Positions 1-8,996 of a stretch of DNA of 57,366 nt are shown here, one piece after another; position 1 is the first letter of the stretch; every line of letters begins with the position of its first letter. The notes beneath the pieces are model-generated. The model was given only the letters and a program-made list of their open reading frames with translations, had not been told where the DNA came from and made no database searches. Both the position numbers and the translations under genes were made by a program. Source of the DNA: Pseudomonas californiensis (lineage in GTDB: Bacteria > Pseudomonadota > Gammaproteobacteria > Pseudomonadales > Pseudomonadaceae); the NCBI RefSeq assembly GCF_021147775.1, contig NZ_JAGTPK010000034.1, forward strand, positions 1 through 57,366. The letters are read 5' to 3'.

Positions 1-211
1 AGATCAAGATCAAAGGCAAAGGTGATAAACGGATCAGCGTCAGGACGAAGGAATCCGCCGCAGGCGGACCCAACCGGAGCCTGGGGCTTTGCCCACTTTA
101 GCCCCATCAAAGTGGGTCGCCGAGGGGCGAAAAGGTGACCTGAGTCGAGCGCATAGACCACTGAACCCACAGTTCAGGAAATTGATCCACTCATACATCT
201 GCCCGAAACAC
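1..211. other. Intergenic region with two hairpins, possible dispersed repeat
   Basis: No gene is supported here. The stretch holds a 6-bp inverted repeat (TCCGCC/GGCGGA, 54-68) and an 8-bp inverted repeat (CCCACTTT at 92-99, AAAGTGGG at 109-116). A GGGGC/GCCCC pair at 83-87 and 101-105 could form a competing stem. The compact GC-rich hairpins look like a dispersed intergenic repeat of pseudomonads, which is an inference. They lie downstream of the first minus-strand gene but lack a T-run, so a classical intrinsic terminator is not evident. Confidence 0.4.
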
Positions 212-1249
212 TCAACTCCCTTGCAACGGCTTGGCATCCTGAAAGAAATAATCCTTCCACGACGCCGGCTTGTTCTTGATTGCCCCGACCCGAAACAAAA
301 ACTCCGCCAACGGATAGGTATTTTTCGGCGTAATCGTGAACTGGAACTCCGGCTGATCAATCACCTTCAACAACTCCGCCCGGTCAATCTTCGACTTGGT
401 CACCCGAATATACGTATCCGCCGCCGCCCCAATGTCCTTGCTGACAAACGCCTCAGCCTCGGTCAGTGCTTCGATGAACGCCTTGTAGGTCTTCGGGTTC
501 TCGTTACGGAATTTCTCCGTGGCGAACAATACCGTTGGCGAGTTCGGGCCCAGCAGGTCGTAAGTGTTCAGCACCACGTGCACATTAGGGTTACGCAGCT
601 CTTGCTCTTGATAAGGCGGGTTGGAGAAGTGACCTGTCAGCTCGGTGCCGCCCGCGATCAGGCTGGCGGCGGCGTCAGGGTGCGGCAGGCTGAGGGTGTA
701 CTTGTCGAGCCGTGCGTATTCCTTGTCGCCCCACAACTTTGCGCTGGCATATTGCAGGTAACGCGATTGTACCGAAACGCCCACGGCGGGCACCGCGATG
801 CGGTCTTTTTCGGTGAAGTCGGCGATGGTCTTGACGTTGGGATTGTTGCTCACTAGGTAATAGGGAAAGTTGCCCAGTGAGGCGACGGCTTTGACGTTTT
901 GTTTGCCGTGGGTGCGATCCCAGATGGTCAGCAGCGGGCCGACGCCAGCACCGGCGATGTCGATGGAGCCTGACAGCAGCGCGTCATTGACCGCAGAACC
1001 GCCAGACAGTTGGGTCCAGTCGACTTTGATATCCAGACCGTCCTCTTTGCCGTGCTTTTCGATCAGTTGTTGATCGCGCACGACGTTGAGCAACAGGTAC
1101 ACGATGCCGAACTGCTCGGCGATACGAATTTCACCTTCTGCCTGCGCCGTGGCGGGGGCGATCAGCGTGCTGGTCAACAATGCAGCGCTAAGTCCGAGGG
1201 AAGCCGTCAGGCGGCTGAGGCGAGGCAGAAATAAAGTGGGCTTTGGCAT
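212..1249 (-). CDS. ABC transporter substrate-binding protein, SsuA/NMT1 family
   Basis: Periplasmic solute-binding protein of the nitrate/sulfonate/taurine type (345 aa, normal length). An Arg-rich start followed by a hydrophobic stretch and an AQA cleavage region near residue 36 is a Sec signal peptide. The mature part has the family pattern: GIVYLLLNVV early, then a SGSIDIAGAGVGPLL segment that lines the ligand pocket, then a second lobe. The ATG is preceded by AAGGAG at good spacing. It lies 103 bp downstream of a second binding protein on the same strand. No permease or ATPase is visible in the window. The ligand cannot be read from sequence; sulfonates or related organosulfur compounds are common for the family. 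Confidence 0.85.
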   Translation of the reverse strand: MPKPTLFLPRLSRLTASLGLSAALLTSTLIAPATAQAEGEIRIAEQFGIVYLLLNVVRDQQLIEKHGKEDGLDIKVDWTQLSGGSAVNDALLSGSIDIAGAGVGPLLTIWDRTHGKQNVKAVASLGNFPYYLVSNNPNVKTIADFTEKDRIAVPAVGVSVQSRYLQYASAKLWGDKEYARLDKYTLSLPHPDAAASLIAGGTELTGHFSNPPYQEQELRNPNVHVVLNTYDLLGPNSPTVLFATEKFRNENPKTYKAFIEALTEAEAFVSKDIGAAADTYIRVTKSKIDRAELLKVIDQPEFQFTITPKNTYPLAEFLFRVGAIKNKPASWKDYFFQDAKPLQGS

Positions 1250-1352
1250 GTGATGCTCCTTGAAAACCGCAGGTCTGGCTTGAGCATATCGCTATAAAAA
1301 ATATTATTTAAATAACCTTAATGCATAACCATAGCGCCATTACACAGGCGTC

Positions 1353-2348
1353 TCAGGCCAGTGAAAACTGCCTGTCCCACAGAGGCGAGACATCCACGCG
1401 CTCGCGCAGCACGCCCGCATCAAAAAACACGTCGGCGACTTCCTGTTGAGAGGCGATGGCTTGATCGTCGATGGCCCGCAGTTTCCAGGGCTGGCTGCGG
1501 TTTTCGACCATGTCGACGAACACGGCCTTGTCGACGCCAAGCAATCTGGCGGATTTCTCTGCCCATTCCGTGGGGTGGGTATTGATCCATTCAAAGGTTT
1601 GGCGCTGACGTGCAAGGTAATCGGTGATGGCCTGACGACGCAGTGGGTCATCCAGCGCGGCAGGGCGCGCCGCCAGCAGATAATTGCCGGACAGATAACC
1701 CAGCGCCGTTTTCAGCACGCGGGCACCACTGCGGAATTTGGCGAGCTGAATGAACGTGCCATAGGTCACCCAGGCATCCAACTGACCGCTCTGAAAAGCG
1801 GTGAAACCGTCCTGTGGGGTCAATGCAATGGCGTTTACGTCAGCCATCGTCAGGCCTTGCTCCTTGAGCGCCTTGATTAAAAAATAGTGTGCAGTGGTGG
1901 CCTTGACGTAGCCGACACGCTTGCCACGCAAGTCGGTGATGGATTCAGCGCGTGACTCCCTTGGCACCAGAAAGACCTGGTTGTTGACGTCGCCCTCCAA
2001 CACAGCGACAAGCCTGGGCTGGCGGTGGCTCTGTATGGAAAAAATGGGCGGGATCTCGCTCATCGAACCCAGATCGATACTGCCCGAGGCGAGCGCTTCG
2101 ACAATCAGGTTGCCACCGGGAAATTCTGAAAACCTCACCTGATAGGGCCGATGTTCGTTCCCGGCATTTTCGTTGAAGTTGGCGTCGTCGCCACGATAAG
2201 TCGCAACTTCCAGCGTCACGTCGGCGAGCGACGACGCCTGAGCGAACAGATGCGGTGTGAACCCCAGCGTCGCTGCGCTCAGGGTTGCCGCGCTGGCGGC
2301 CAGAAAGCTGCGCCGATTCAACTGTCCTTTGTGTCGCAGAATGTTCAT
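1353..2348 (-). CDS. ABC transporter substrate-binding protein with Tat-like signal, SsuA family
   Basis: Second aliphatic-sulfonate-type binding protein (about 331 aa). The start at 2348 is chosen because AAAGGA lies about 10 bases upstream; the upstream ATG at 2357 sits directly on that site. The N-terminus carries NRRSFLAAS followed by an Ala-rich hydrophobic stretch and a FAQA cleavage region, which fits a twin-arginine export signal. The mature protein shows the SsuA pattern, including ALASGSIDLGSMSEIPP and RGKRVGYVKATTAHYFL. It is transcribed before the neighbouring binding protein at 212-1249, probably in one unit, and is divergent from the aldolase gene. The ligand is unknown. Confidence 0.85.
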   Translation of the reverse strand: MNILRHKGQLNRRSFLAASAATLSAATLGFTPHLFAQASSLADVTLEVATYRGDDANFNENAGNEHRPYQVRFSEFPGGNLIVEALASGSIDLGSMSEIPPIFSIQSHRQPRLVAVLEGDVNNQVFLVPRESRAESITDLRGKRVGYVKATTAHYFLIKALKEQGLTMADVNAIALTPQDGFTAFQSGQLDAWVTYGTFIQLAKFRSGARVLKTALGYLSGNYLLAARPAALDDPLRRQAITDYLARQRQTFEWINTHPTEWAEKSARLLGVDKAVFVDMVENRSQPWKLRAIDDQAIASQQEVADVFFDAGVLRERVDVSPLWDRQFSLA

Positions 2349-2472
2349 GGCGGTCATGTCCTTTGAAAGTGGCAGCCCGAGTAGGGGTGGCTCGCTGGGT
2401 GGGAGTCTCCGGGTGAACGCAAATGTAAGCATAACGATGAGTTTGATTATTCTACTTTTTTATAATTAGCTT

Positions 2473-2505
2473 ATAAGAAAATGTGCTTTTTAAATGCTTT
2501 CTTAT
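2473..2505. promoter_or_regulatory. Inverted repeat in the divergent promoter region
   Basis: The 204-bp AT-rich gap between the divergent binding-protein and aldolase genes contains a perfect 8-bp inverted repeat (ATAAGAAA at 2473-2480, TTTCTTAT at 2498-2505). A TTATAA pair lies just to its left. Its position between two divergent starts makes it a candidate operator or control element. No regulator gene lies beside it, so the partner is unknown. Confidence 0.35.
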
Positions 2506-2552
2506 GCGCCTAGTCTTGCTGGATCGATGACTGATCATTCAGGAGCAGGACC

Positions 2553-3362
2553 ATGAGCAATGTCAGCACTTTGCCCGTTTCACCCGGTGCGTCCGGCGCT
2601 GGAGATATCAGGGCTCGAGTATCGCCCGAGGAATGGGAGGTACGGGTCAAACTGGCTGCTGCCTATCGACTGGCCGCGCTGAAACGCTGGACCGACCACA
2701 TCTACACGCACTTTTCGGCGCGCGTGCCGGGCCCGAACGAACATTTTCTGATCAACGCCTTCGGCCTGCTGTTCGACGAGATCACCGCATCCAATCTGGT
2801 CAAGGTCGATATTGACGGCACGATTGTCGATGACCCGACTGGACTGGGCATCAATTACGCCGGGTACGTGATTCACAGTGCGATCCATGCTGCGCGCCAC
2901 GACCTTCAGGCCGTGCTGCATACCCATACGCGTGACGGTATTGCGGTGTCCGCGCAGAAAGATGGCCTGCTGCCGATCTCCCAGCATGCCATCGCTTTTT
3001 CCGGCCGCGTGGCTTATCACGGCTATGAAGGTATCGCGCTGGATCTGGATGAGCGCGAGCGTCTGGTCGCGGATCTGGGGGACAAGAGCGTGATGATTCT
3101 GCGTAACCACGGCTTGCTGACCGGCGGGGTCAGCGTCGAGCACGCTTTCCAGCAATTACATGCTCTGGAATACGCTTGCAACATTCAAATTGCGGCGCAA
3201 TCGGCTGGCAACGCCGAGCTGGTGTTTCCGCCCGCTGAAGTCATCGCCAGGGTGGAAGAGCAGGCCAGGGTCATCAAGGACGGACATGGTCCAGGCGTGG
3301 CGCGACACTGGAATGCGTTGATTCGCGAACTGGAACGCAGCGGTACTGATTACCAGGACTGA
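2553..3362 (+). CDS. Class II aldolase/adducin family protein
   Basis: Member of the zinc-dependent class II aldolase/adducin family (269 aa), related to fuculose-phosphate aldolases and decarboxylating relatives. Metal-ligand candidates are His123 and His125 in LHTHT and His186 in RNHGLL, which form the usual HxH plus distal His pattern. The ATG follows AGGAGCAGGA. The gene is 26 bp upstream of a third SsuA-type binding protein on the same strand, so aldolase and binding protein are probably co-transcribed and may act on one substrate. The substrate is not deducible. Many plain 'class II aldolase' proteins in transporter clusters have no assigned reaction. Confidence 0.85.
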   Translation: MSNVSTLPVSPGASGAGDIRARVSPEEWEVRVKLAAAYRLAALKRWTDHIYTHFSARVPGPNEHFLINAFGLLFDEITASNLVKVDIDGTIVDDPTGLGINYAGYVIHSAIHAARHDLQAVLHTHTRDGIAVSAQKDGLLPISQHAIAFSGRVAYHGYEGIALDLDERERLVADLGDKSVMILRNHGLLTGGVSVEHAFQQLHALEYACNIQIAAQSAGNAELVFPPAEVIARVEEQARVIKDGHGPGVARHWNALIRELERSGTDYQD

Positions 3363-3388
3363 TTCGATTGTCACAAGGATGCTATTTC

Positions 3389-4408
3389 ATGGGTTTTACT
3401 CGCTGGATCAAAGGTCGCGCCTTCATTTGGCTGGCGCTTGGCGTGCTGGCCGGATGCGGCAACGACGACAACCGCCAGAGCAGGCAGTCGGCCGTTGGCG
3501 AGTCGGTTGACTGGTCGAAGGTGAAGCTGGTCCTCGGTGATCAGGCGAAAGGGTTGCGCACCGTTGTCGAGGCGTCCAAGGCGTTTGATGGCCTGCCTTA
3601 TCAGGTTGAGTGGGCCAACTTCCAAGGCGCCGCGCCGCTGTTCGAGGCCTTGCGCGCGGGTGCTGTTGACCTGGCGCCGGCCGGTGACACGCCGGTGCTC
3701 GCAGCCGCAACGGGCGGTGCTCCATTGCGGATCGTCGCCGTACGACGCAGCCAGTCACGAGGGATCGCGATCCTGGTGCCCAAGGATTCTCCGATTCACA
3801 CCGTTGCCGATCTCAAGGGCCGCAATGTGGTGATTTCCTCCGCACGCGGCAGCATTTCTCAGTACTTGTTGATTCGTGCGTTGGCCGATGCGGGTGTTTC
3901 GGAAGCCGACGTCAATATCGGTTTCGTGATGCCGACCGATGCGTTACCGGCATTCAATGCCGGCAAGATCGAGGCTTGGGCAACGTTCGGCGTGTACCAG
4001 GCGTTTGCTGAAGAGCAGGGCGCTCGGGTGTTGCTCAGTGGCGAGGGCATCAATACCGGACTGACGTTTATCACGGCGTCCGACGAGGTTCTGACTGATC
4101 CGGTCAGGCGCGAAGCGCTCAACGATGTACTCAAGCGTCTGGCCAGGGCCTTTGACTGGGCGCGCAACAACACCGCCCAATACGCCGAAGTGTTCGCCCG
4201 TGTGAACGACATCCCGCTGCCTGTCTCGCGGCGTTTGCAGAGCTGGGGTCAGGAAGCGCTGGAACCGGTGGAAGCGCGCGACGTTCAGGCTTTGCAGCGC
4301 GTGGATGACCTGTTCGTCACCAAGAAGATTTTCCCCCACGCGGTCAAGGTGGCGGATCTGGTCGATACGCAGGCGTTCACAACCAACCCTGACATCACCG
4401 CACGTTGA
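3389..4408 (+). CDS. ABC transporter substrate-binding lipoprotein, SsuA family
   Basis: Third sulfonate/nitrate-type binding protein, here a lipoprotein (about 339 aa). A hydrophobic segment ends in the lipobox LAGC, predicting lipid attachment at that Cys. The ATG at 3389 has AAGGAT eight bases upstream and is preferred to the in-frame TTG at 3368. Family segments are FEALRAGAVDLAPAGDTPVL and LKGRNVVISSARGSISQYL. It follows the class II aldolase closely. Together with the two binding proteins upstream, this makes three related binding proteins within about 4 kb and no membrane component in view. Confidence 0.85.
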   Translation: MGFTRWIKGRAFIWLALGVLAGCGNDDNRQSRQSAVGESVDWSKVKLVLGDQAKGLRTVVEASKAFDGLPYQVEWANFQGAAPLFEALRAGAVDLAPAGDTPVLAAATGGAPLRIVAVRRSQSRGIAILVPKDSPIHTVADLKGRNVVISSARGSISQYLLIRALADAGVSEADVNIGFVMPTDALPAFNAGKIEAWATFGVYQAFAEEQGARVLLSGEGINTGLTFITASDEVLTDPVRREALNDVLKRLARAFDWARNNTAQYAEVFARVNDIPLPVSRRLQSWGQEALEPVEARDVQALQRVDDLFVTKKIFPHAVKVADLVDTQAFTTNPDITAR

Positions 4409-4476
4409 GCGCACGCCGGTGATGCGAGGCCGAGTGTGTTGGTGTAGTGTGCGCACCCAAAACAAGGGGCGTACAC

Positions 4477-5385
4477 ATGCAAGACCTGCTGAACGAAATC
4501 CTCGATGAAGTACGGCCTCTGATCGGTCAGGGCAAAGTGGCCGATTACATTCCGGCACTGGGGGAGGTTCGGCCCGATCAACTGGGCATCGCGGTTTATG
4601 GCAACGACGGGCAGATGTTCAGGGCCGGTGATGCCGACACACGGTTCTCGATCCAGAGCATTTCCAAGGTCTTCAGTCTGGTGCAGGCCATCGGACATTC
4701 CGGCGAAGACATCTGGCAGCGACTCGGCCACGAGCCTTCCGGCCAGCCCTTCAATTCACTTGTTCAGCTTGAGTTCGAGCGTGGTCGGCCGCGCAACCCG
4801 TTTATTAATGCGGGTGCGCTGGTGATCTGCGACATCAATCAGGCACGCTTTGCAGCTCCGTCGCTGTCGATGCGCGATTTTGTGCGGCGGCTGTGCGGCA
4901 ACCCTTCTATCACTTCCGATTCCAGGGTCGCCGAATCCGAGTACCAGCATCGCTCACGCAATGCAGCGGCGGCTTATCTGATGAAGTCGTTCGATAACTT
5001 TCAAGGTGATGTCGAGGATGTGCTACGCAGCTATTTCCATCATTGTGCGTTGAGCATGAGCTGTGTCGATCTGGCGCGCGCTTTCGGCTTTCTGGCCAAT
5101 CAGGGTTTCTGCACCCACAGCGGCGAGCAGATTCTGAGCGCGCGTCAAGCCACTCAGCTCAATTCGATCATGGCCACCAGCGGTCTGTACGACGAGGCAG
5201 GCAATTTTGCCTATCGCGTGGGCCTGCCCGGTAAAAGTGGCGTGGGCGGTGGCATTGTTGCGGTCGTGCCAGAGCGCTTTTCTGTCTGTGTGTGGTCTCC
5301 GGAGTTGAACGCAGCCGGCAATTCGCTTGTCGGAATGGCTGCGCTGGAAAAGCTCAGCGCCCGGATTGACTGGTTCGTGTTCTGA
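4477..5385 (+). CDS. glsA: Glutaminase
   Basis: Serine-dependent beta-lactamase-fold glutaminase that hydrolyses glutamine to glutamate and ammonia (302 aa, typical of YbaS/YneH proteins). The catalytic SxxK motif is visible as S61-I-S-K64. The family segments NPFINAGAL and GLPGKSGVGGGI are present. The start at 4477 has AAGGGGC at good spacing and begins MQDLL as in relatives; an upstream GTG at 4447 would add ten residues with no family support. It sits 68 bp after the binding-protein gene and may share its transcript, though a separate promoter is equally possible. Confidence 0.92.
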   Translation: MQDLLNEILDEVRPLIGQGKVADYIPALGEVRPDQLGIAVYGNDGQMFRAGDADTRFSIQSISKVFSLVQAIGHSGEDIWQRLGHEPSGQPFNSLVQLEFERGRPRNPFINAGALVICDINQARFAAPSLSMRDFVRRLCGNPSITSDSRVAESEYQHRSRNAAAAYLMKSFDNFQGDVEDVLRSYFHHCALSMSCVDLARAFGFLANQGFCTHSGEQILSARQATQLNSIMATSGLYDEAGNFAYRVGLPGKSGVGGGIVAVVPERFSVCVWSPELNAAGNSLVGMAALEKLSARIDWFVF

Positions 5386-5409
5386 AGCTGAAGGTGTTGG
5401 AGTCATGGA

Positions 5410-6513
5410 TTGAATCGTCGGTTTTACACATCACTCATGATGAGCGTCGCGTTGGTGGTCCTGGCCGGCTGTGGCACTCAGCGTCCGCAGGAACCCGAGC
5501 TCACACCTGAGCAGGCACGTTCGAAAATTCTGCGTCTGCTGCCCGCGAGCACCGATGACCGCAAAGGCTGGTCCAGTGACATCTACACGGCGTTCGCCGC
5601 GCAGAAAATTCCTTTGACCACCGAAAATGTCTGTTCAGTGCTGGCAGTCACCGAGCAGGAGTCGACCTTTCAAGTGGACCCTGCCGTGCCGAACATGGGC
5701 CGGATAGCCCGCGGAGAAATCGACCGCCGCGCTGCACGCCTGCACATTCCCGGCGCGTTGATTGCCGCTGCGTTGCGCGTGCGCTCGCCGGATGGCAAGA
5801 CCTATGGCAAACGACTGGACTCGGCCCGGACTGAAAAAGAACTGAGTGCCATTTTCGATGATTTCATCGGTGTGGTGCCCCTGGGGCAGACCCTGTTCGG
5901 TAATTTCAATCCGGTGAAAACCGGCGGTCCGATGCAAGTCAGCATCGCCTTTGCCGAGAAAAACGCTGAGGACTACCCCTACACGGTCGACGGTACCGTG
6001 CGCCGGGAAGTGTTTACCCGCCGAGGCGGAATGTACTTTGGCATTGCTCATTTGTTGGGCTATCCGGTCAGTTACACCGAGTCGCTGTACCGGTTTGCAG
6101 ACTTCAACGCCGGTTGGTACGCCAGCCGTAACGCTGCCTTTCAGGCGGCCGTGAGCCGTGCGACGGGCATAGAGCTGGCGCTGGATGGTGACCTTATCCG
6201 CTACGACTCGACATCGCCTGGTTCTACAGAGCTTGCGGTGCGTACGCTGGGAGACCGCCTGGGCATGAACAAGTCGCAGATCTGGAGTCAGCTCAAACAA
6301 GGCGATACTTTTGACTTTGAAAAAACCGATCTGTACCGCAAGGTTTTTGCGCTCGCCGATCAGGCAGCCGGCAAGCCATTACCCCGGGCGATCCTGCCGG
6401 GTATCACCCTGAAAAGCCCCAAGATTACTCGCACGCTGACCACGGCCTGGTTCGCCGAGCGGGTCGACGACCGCCGTGAGCGATGCGTGCAGCGCGCTCC
6501 GGCGGGGATTTGA
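5410..6513 (+). CDS. DUF1615 family lipoprotein
   Basis: Predicted lipoprotein of the DUF1615 family (367 aa from a TTG start). The N-terminus MNRRF plus a hydrophobic run ends in the lipobox LAGC. The TTG at 5410 is preferred because GGAG lies seven bases upstream and it supplies the positive signal-peptide residues; the nearby ATG at 5405 reads into a stop after two codons. The mature protein has SVLAVTEQESTFQVDP, a Glu-containing segment resembling lysozyme-like folds, but no activity is established. It follows glutaminase by 24 bp. Confidence 0.85.
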   Translation: MNRRFYTSLMMSVALVVLAGCGTQRPQEPELTPEQARSKILRLLPASTDDRKGWSSDIYTAFAAQKIPLTTENVCSVLAVTEQESTFQVDPAVPNMGRIARGEIDRRAARLHIPGALIAAALRVRSPDGKTYGKRLDSARTEKELSAIFDDFIGVVPLGQTLFGNFNPVKTGGPMQVSIAFAEKNAEDYPYTVDGTVRREVFTRRGGMYFGIAHLLGYPVSYTESLYRFADFNAGWYASRNAAFQAAVSRATGIELALDGDLIRYDSTSPGSTELAVRTLGDRLGMNKSQIWSQLKQGDTFDFEKTDLYRKVFALADQAAGKPLPRAILPGITLKSPKITRTLTTAWFAERVDDRRERCVQRAPAGI

Positions 6514-6528
6514 TGCAGCACGATGGCT

Positions 6529-6951
6529 TCAACGACAAAGCTGGACGGTCATTGGGTCAGGCTCACCGTCAAAGAAACCGTCCAGTACGTCCTGGAACGC
6601 TGCGTTGCCGGGGGCAACGAGGGCAAACAGCGTCATGCTCGAGTGCAGCTTCAAATCATCTGGTGAACCGAATATGTCCCTTGCTGACCGGTCTGCCCGC
6701 GACGCAACGAGGGTTGCGCAGTGTTCGAGGCGTGGCCCCAGAACCGGGTGTTGCAGGTAGGCCCTGGCTTCGTCAAGACCGCTGATGGCGTAACGTTGGG
6801 CCATGTCGCTGCGCCCAAGGCCGCTTATCTGCGGAAAGACGAACCACATCCAGTGGCTGCGTTTCTTCCCGGCTTGAAGTTCGGCTTCTACCTGCTGGAG
6901 TACGGGTTGCTGGGCCTCGACAAAGCGCTGCAGGTCGTACACATCGCGCAT
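6529..6951 (-). CDS. DUF1810 family protein
   Basis: Small cytoplasmic protein of the DUF1810 (calpastatin-like) family, 140 aa, full length. Family signatures are DLQRFVEAQ near the start, KRSHWMWFVFPQI in the middle and DDLKLHSSMTLF near the C-terminus. It is convergent with the DUF1615 gene, with a 15-bp gap between stops. Its function is unknown. Confidence 0.88.
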   Translation of the reverse strand: MRDVYDLQRFVEAQQPVLQQVEAELQAGKKRSHWMWFVFPQISGLGRSDMAQRYAISGLDEARAYLQHPVLGPRLEHCATLVASRADRSARDIFGSPDDLKLHSSMTLFALVAPGNAAFQDVLDGFFDGEPDPMTVQLCR

Positions 6952-7062
6952 GATGATTCTCCTGTCGTGTGCAGTTGTTTTTCACGTTTTAACCAGCCCT
7001 GATCGCTGGATTTATGAGGGTCGCCCTGTACAGGGCCTGTGTTGTCTCCAGAGTCTTTGTCT

Positions 7063-8874
7063 ATGCCTGCTTACAAGCGTTTCATCTCTTTCATGCAACA
7101 GGCCTTTCGCGCCATGCAACTGGTCTGGACCACGTCGCGAGTCTTGTCAATCGGACTCGTACTGGCCACCCTGGTGGCAGGCCTTTTGCCTGCGCTCGCC
7201 GCGTGGCTGGGTCAGCGTATTGTGGATGCGGTGGTGGCCGGCATGCAGCTGCACGCCAGCACCGGTGAGGCTCCGCTATGGCCAGTGTTGCGCTACGTGT
7301 TGCTGGAGGCGGGTGTGCTGGCACTGCTGGCCGGTGCTCAGCGGGCGCTGTCCGTGCAGCAAGCCCTGTTGCGTGTGCAGTTGGGGCAGAAGGTCAACAC
7401 GCTGATCCTGGAAAAGGCCCAGACCCTGTCGCTGCTCCAGTTCGAGGATTCGGAGTTTTACGACAAGCTGGTGCGAGTCAGGCGCGAGGCCTCGACCCGA
7501 CCGCTGGCGCTGGTCACCAAGTCGCTGGGGCTGCTGCAAAACCTCATTTCGTTGATCAGCTTTGCGGTGTTGCTGGTGCACTTTTCACCGTGGGCCCTGT
7601 TGATTCTGGTGCTGGGCGCATTGCCGGTGTTCTTCGCCGAGGCGCATTTTTCTGGAGATGCGTTCCGGCTGTTTACGCGTCGAGCCCCGGAAACCCGTCG
7701 GCAGAACTACATCGAAACGCTGCTCTCGCACGAGGGCTACATCAAGGAGGTGAAGCTGTTCGGCTTCGCGCCGTTACTGCTCAAGCGTTATCGCGAAACG
7801 TTCGAGCGCCTGTACGCGGAAGACCGGCGTCTCACCCTGCGGCGCGACGGCTGGGGGTTTTTGCTGGGGTTGCTGGGCACTGCCGCGTTTTACGTGGCGT
7901 ATGCCTGGGTGGTGGTCGATGCGGTGCACGGGCGGATCACACTGGGCCAGATGACCATGTACCTGGTGCTGTTCAAGCAAGGGCAGTCAGCGGTAAGCAG
8001 CAGTCTCAGCGCAATCAGCGGTCTTTATGAGGATGGACTGTATCTGGCCGATTTGTACATCTACCTTGGCCAACCCGTCACACCGCCGACCGGCAGCCTG
8101 ACTCAAGGCGCATTGCCGGGTGACGGTCTGCGCTTCGAGAACGTGAGCTTTCAGTATCCGGGCACCAGCCGCCCGGCGCTGGAAAATATCGACCTGCACC
8201 TGGCGCCGGGTCGCAGCGTGGCGCTGGTGGGCGAGAACGGTTCCGGCAAGACCACACTGATCAAGCTGCTGACGCGGCTTTACAAGCCTGATGAGGGGCG
8301 GATTCTGCTCGACGGCAGCGATTTGCAGGCGTGGGAAGAAGTCGCGTTGCGCACCCGGATCGGCGTGATCTTCCAGGACTTCATTCGCTACCAGTTCATG
8401 GTCGGCGAGAACCTCGGAGTGGGTGATACCGACGCCTTTCATGATGAAGTGCGCTGGCGAGAAGCCGCCGCGCAAGGCATGGCCGCACAGTTCATCGAGC
8501 AGCTCGACAAGGGTTACGCCACGCAATTGGGCCGCTGGTTTGCCGGTGGTCAGGAGCTGTCGGGCGGGCAGTGGCAAAAGATCGCATTGTCACGTGCGTA
8601 CATGCGCCGCGATGCAGACATCCTTATTCTGGATGAACCAACCGCCGCGTTGGACGCTGGTGCAGAGGCTGCGGTGTTCGATCATTTTCGCGAGTACGCC
8701 AAGGGCCGCATGACGCTCTTGATTTCTCACCGCTTCTCCAGCGTGCGTAATGCCGAGCATATCGTGGTGCTTGAACAGGGAAGGGTGCTGGAACGCGGTG
8801 ATCACGCGAGTCTGATCGCCGCAGGCGGTCGTTATGCAGCACTGTTTGCGCTGCAGGCCCAAGGCTATCGCTAG
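7063..8874 (+). CDS. ABC transporter, fused permease and ATP-binding protein
   Basis: Half-size ABC exporter: an N-terminal transmembrane domain of about 320 residues followed by a nucleotide-binding domain (about 603 aa). In the ATPase part are Walker A (GENGSGKTT), the signature LSGGQWQKIALSR, Walker B (ILILDEPTAALD) and the H-loop (LISHRFSS). The ATG at 7063 is used; a GTG at 7039 with AGGG upstream could add eight residues. It should act as a dimer in the inner membrane. No partner exporter subunit, peptide gene or biosynthetic gene lies beside it, so the exported compound is unknown. The architecture resembles lipid/peptide exporters. Confidence 0.9.
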   Translation: MPAYKRFISFMQQAFRAMQLVWTTSRVLSIGLVLATLVAGLLPALAAWLGQRIVDAVVAGMQLHASTGEAPLWPVLRYVLLEAGVLALLAGAQRALSVQQALLRVQLGQKVNTLILEKAQTLSLLQFEDSEFYDKLVRVRREASTRPLALVTKSLGLLQNLISLISFAVLLVHFSPWALLILVLGALPVFFAEAHFSGDAFRLFTRRAPETRRQNYIETLLSHEGYIKEVKLFGFAPLLLKRYRETFERLYAEDRRLTLRRDGWGFLLGLLGTAAFYVAYAWVVVDAVHGRITLGQMTMYLVLFKQGQSAVSSSLSAISGLYEDGLYLADLYIYLGQPVTPPTGSLTQGALPGDGLRFENVSFQYPGTSRPALENIDLHLAPGRSVALVGENGSGKTTLIKLLTRLYKPDEGRILLDGSDLQAWEEVALRTRIGVIFQDFIRYQFMVGENLGVGDTDAFHDEVRWREAAAQGMAAQFIEQLDKGYATQLGRWFAGGQELSGGQWQKIALSRAYMRRDADILILDEPTAALDAGAEAAVFDHFREYAKGRMTLLISHRFSSVRNAEHIVVLEQGRVLERGDHASLIAAGGRYAALFALQAQGYR

Positions 8875-8996
8875 ATGAAGACCGTCTCCACGACCGATAA
8901 AAACCTTGCAGTAGGTCAAGGGTCGGCGTTTTATAGAAGGTCTTTTGCCAGGCGCCGGAGCGCGCTCGTTTTCTTTTGAATCCAACGGAGTCATCA

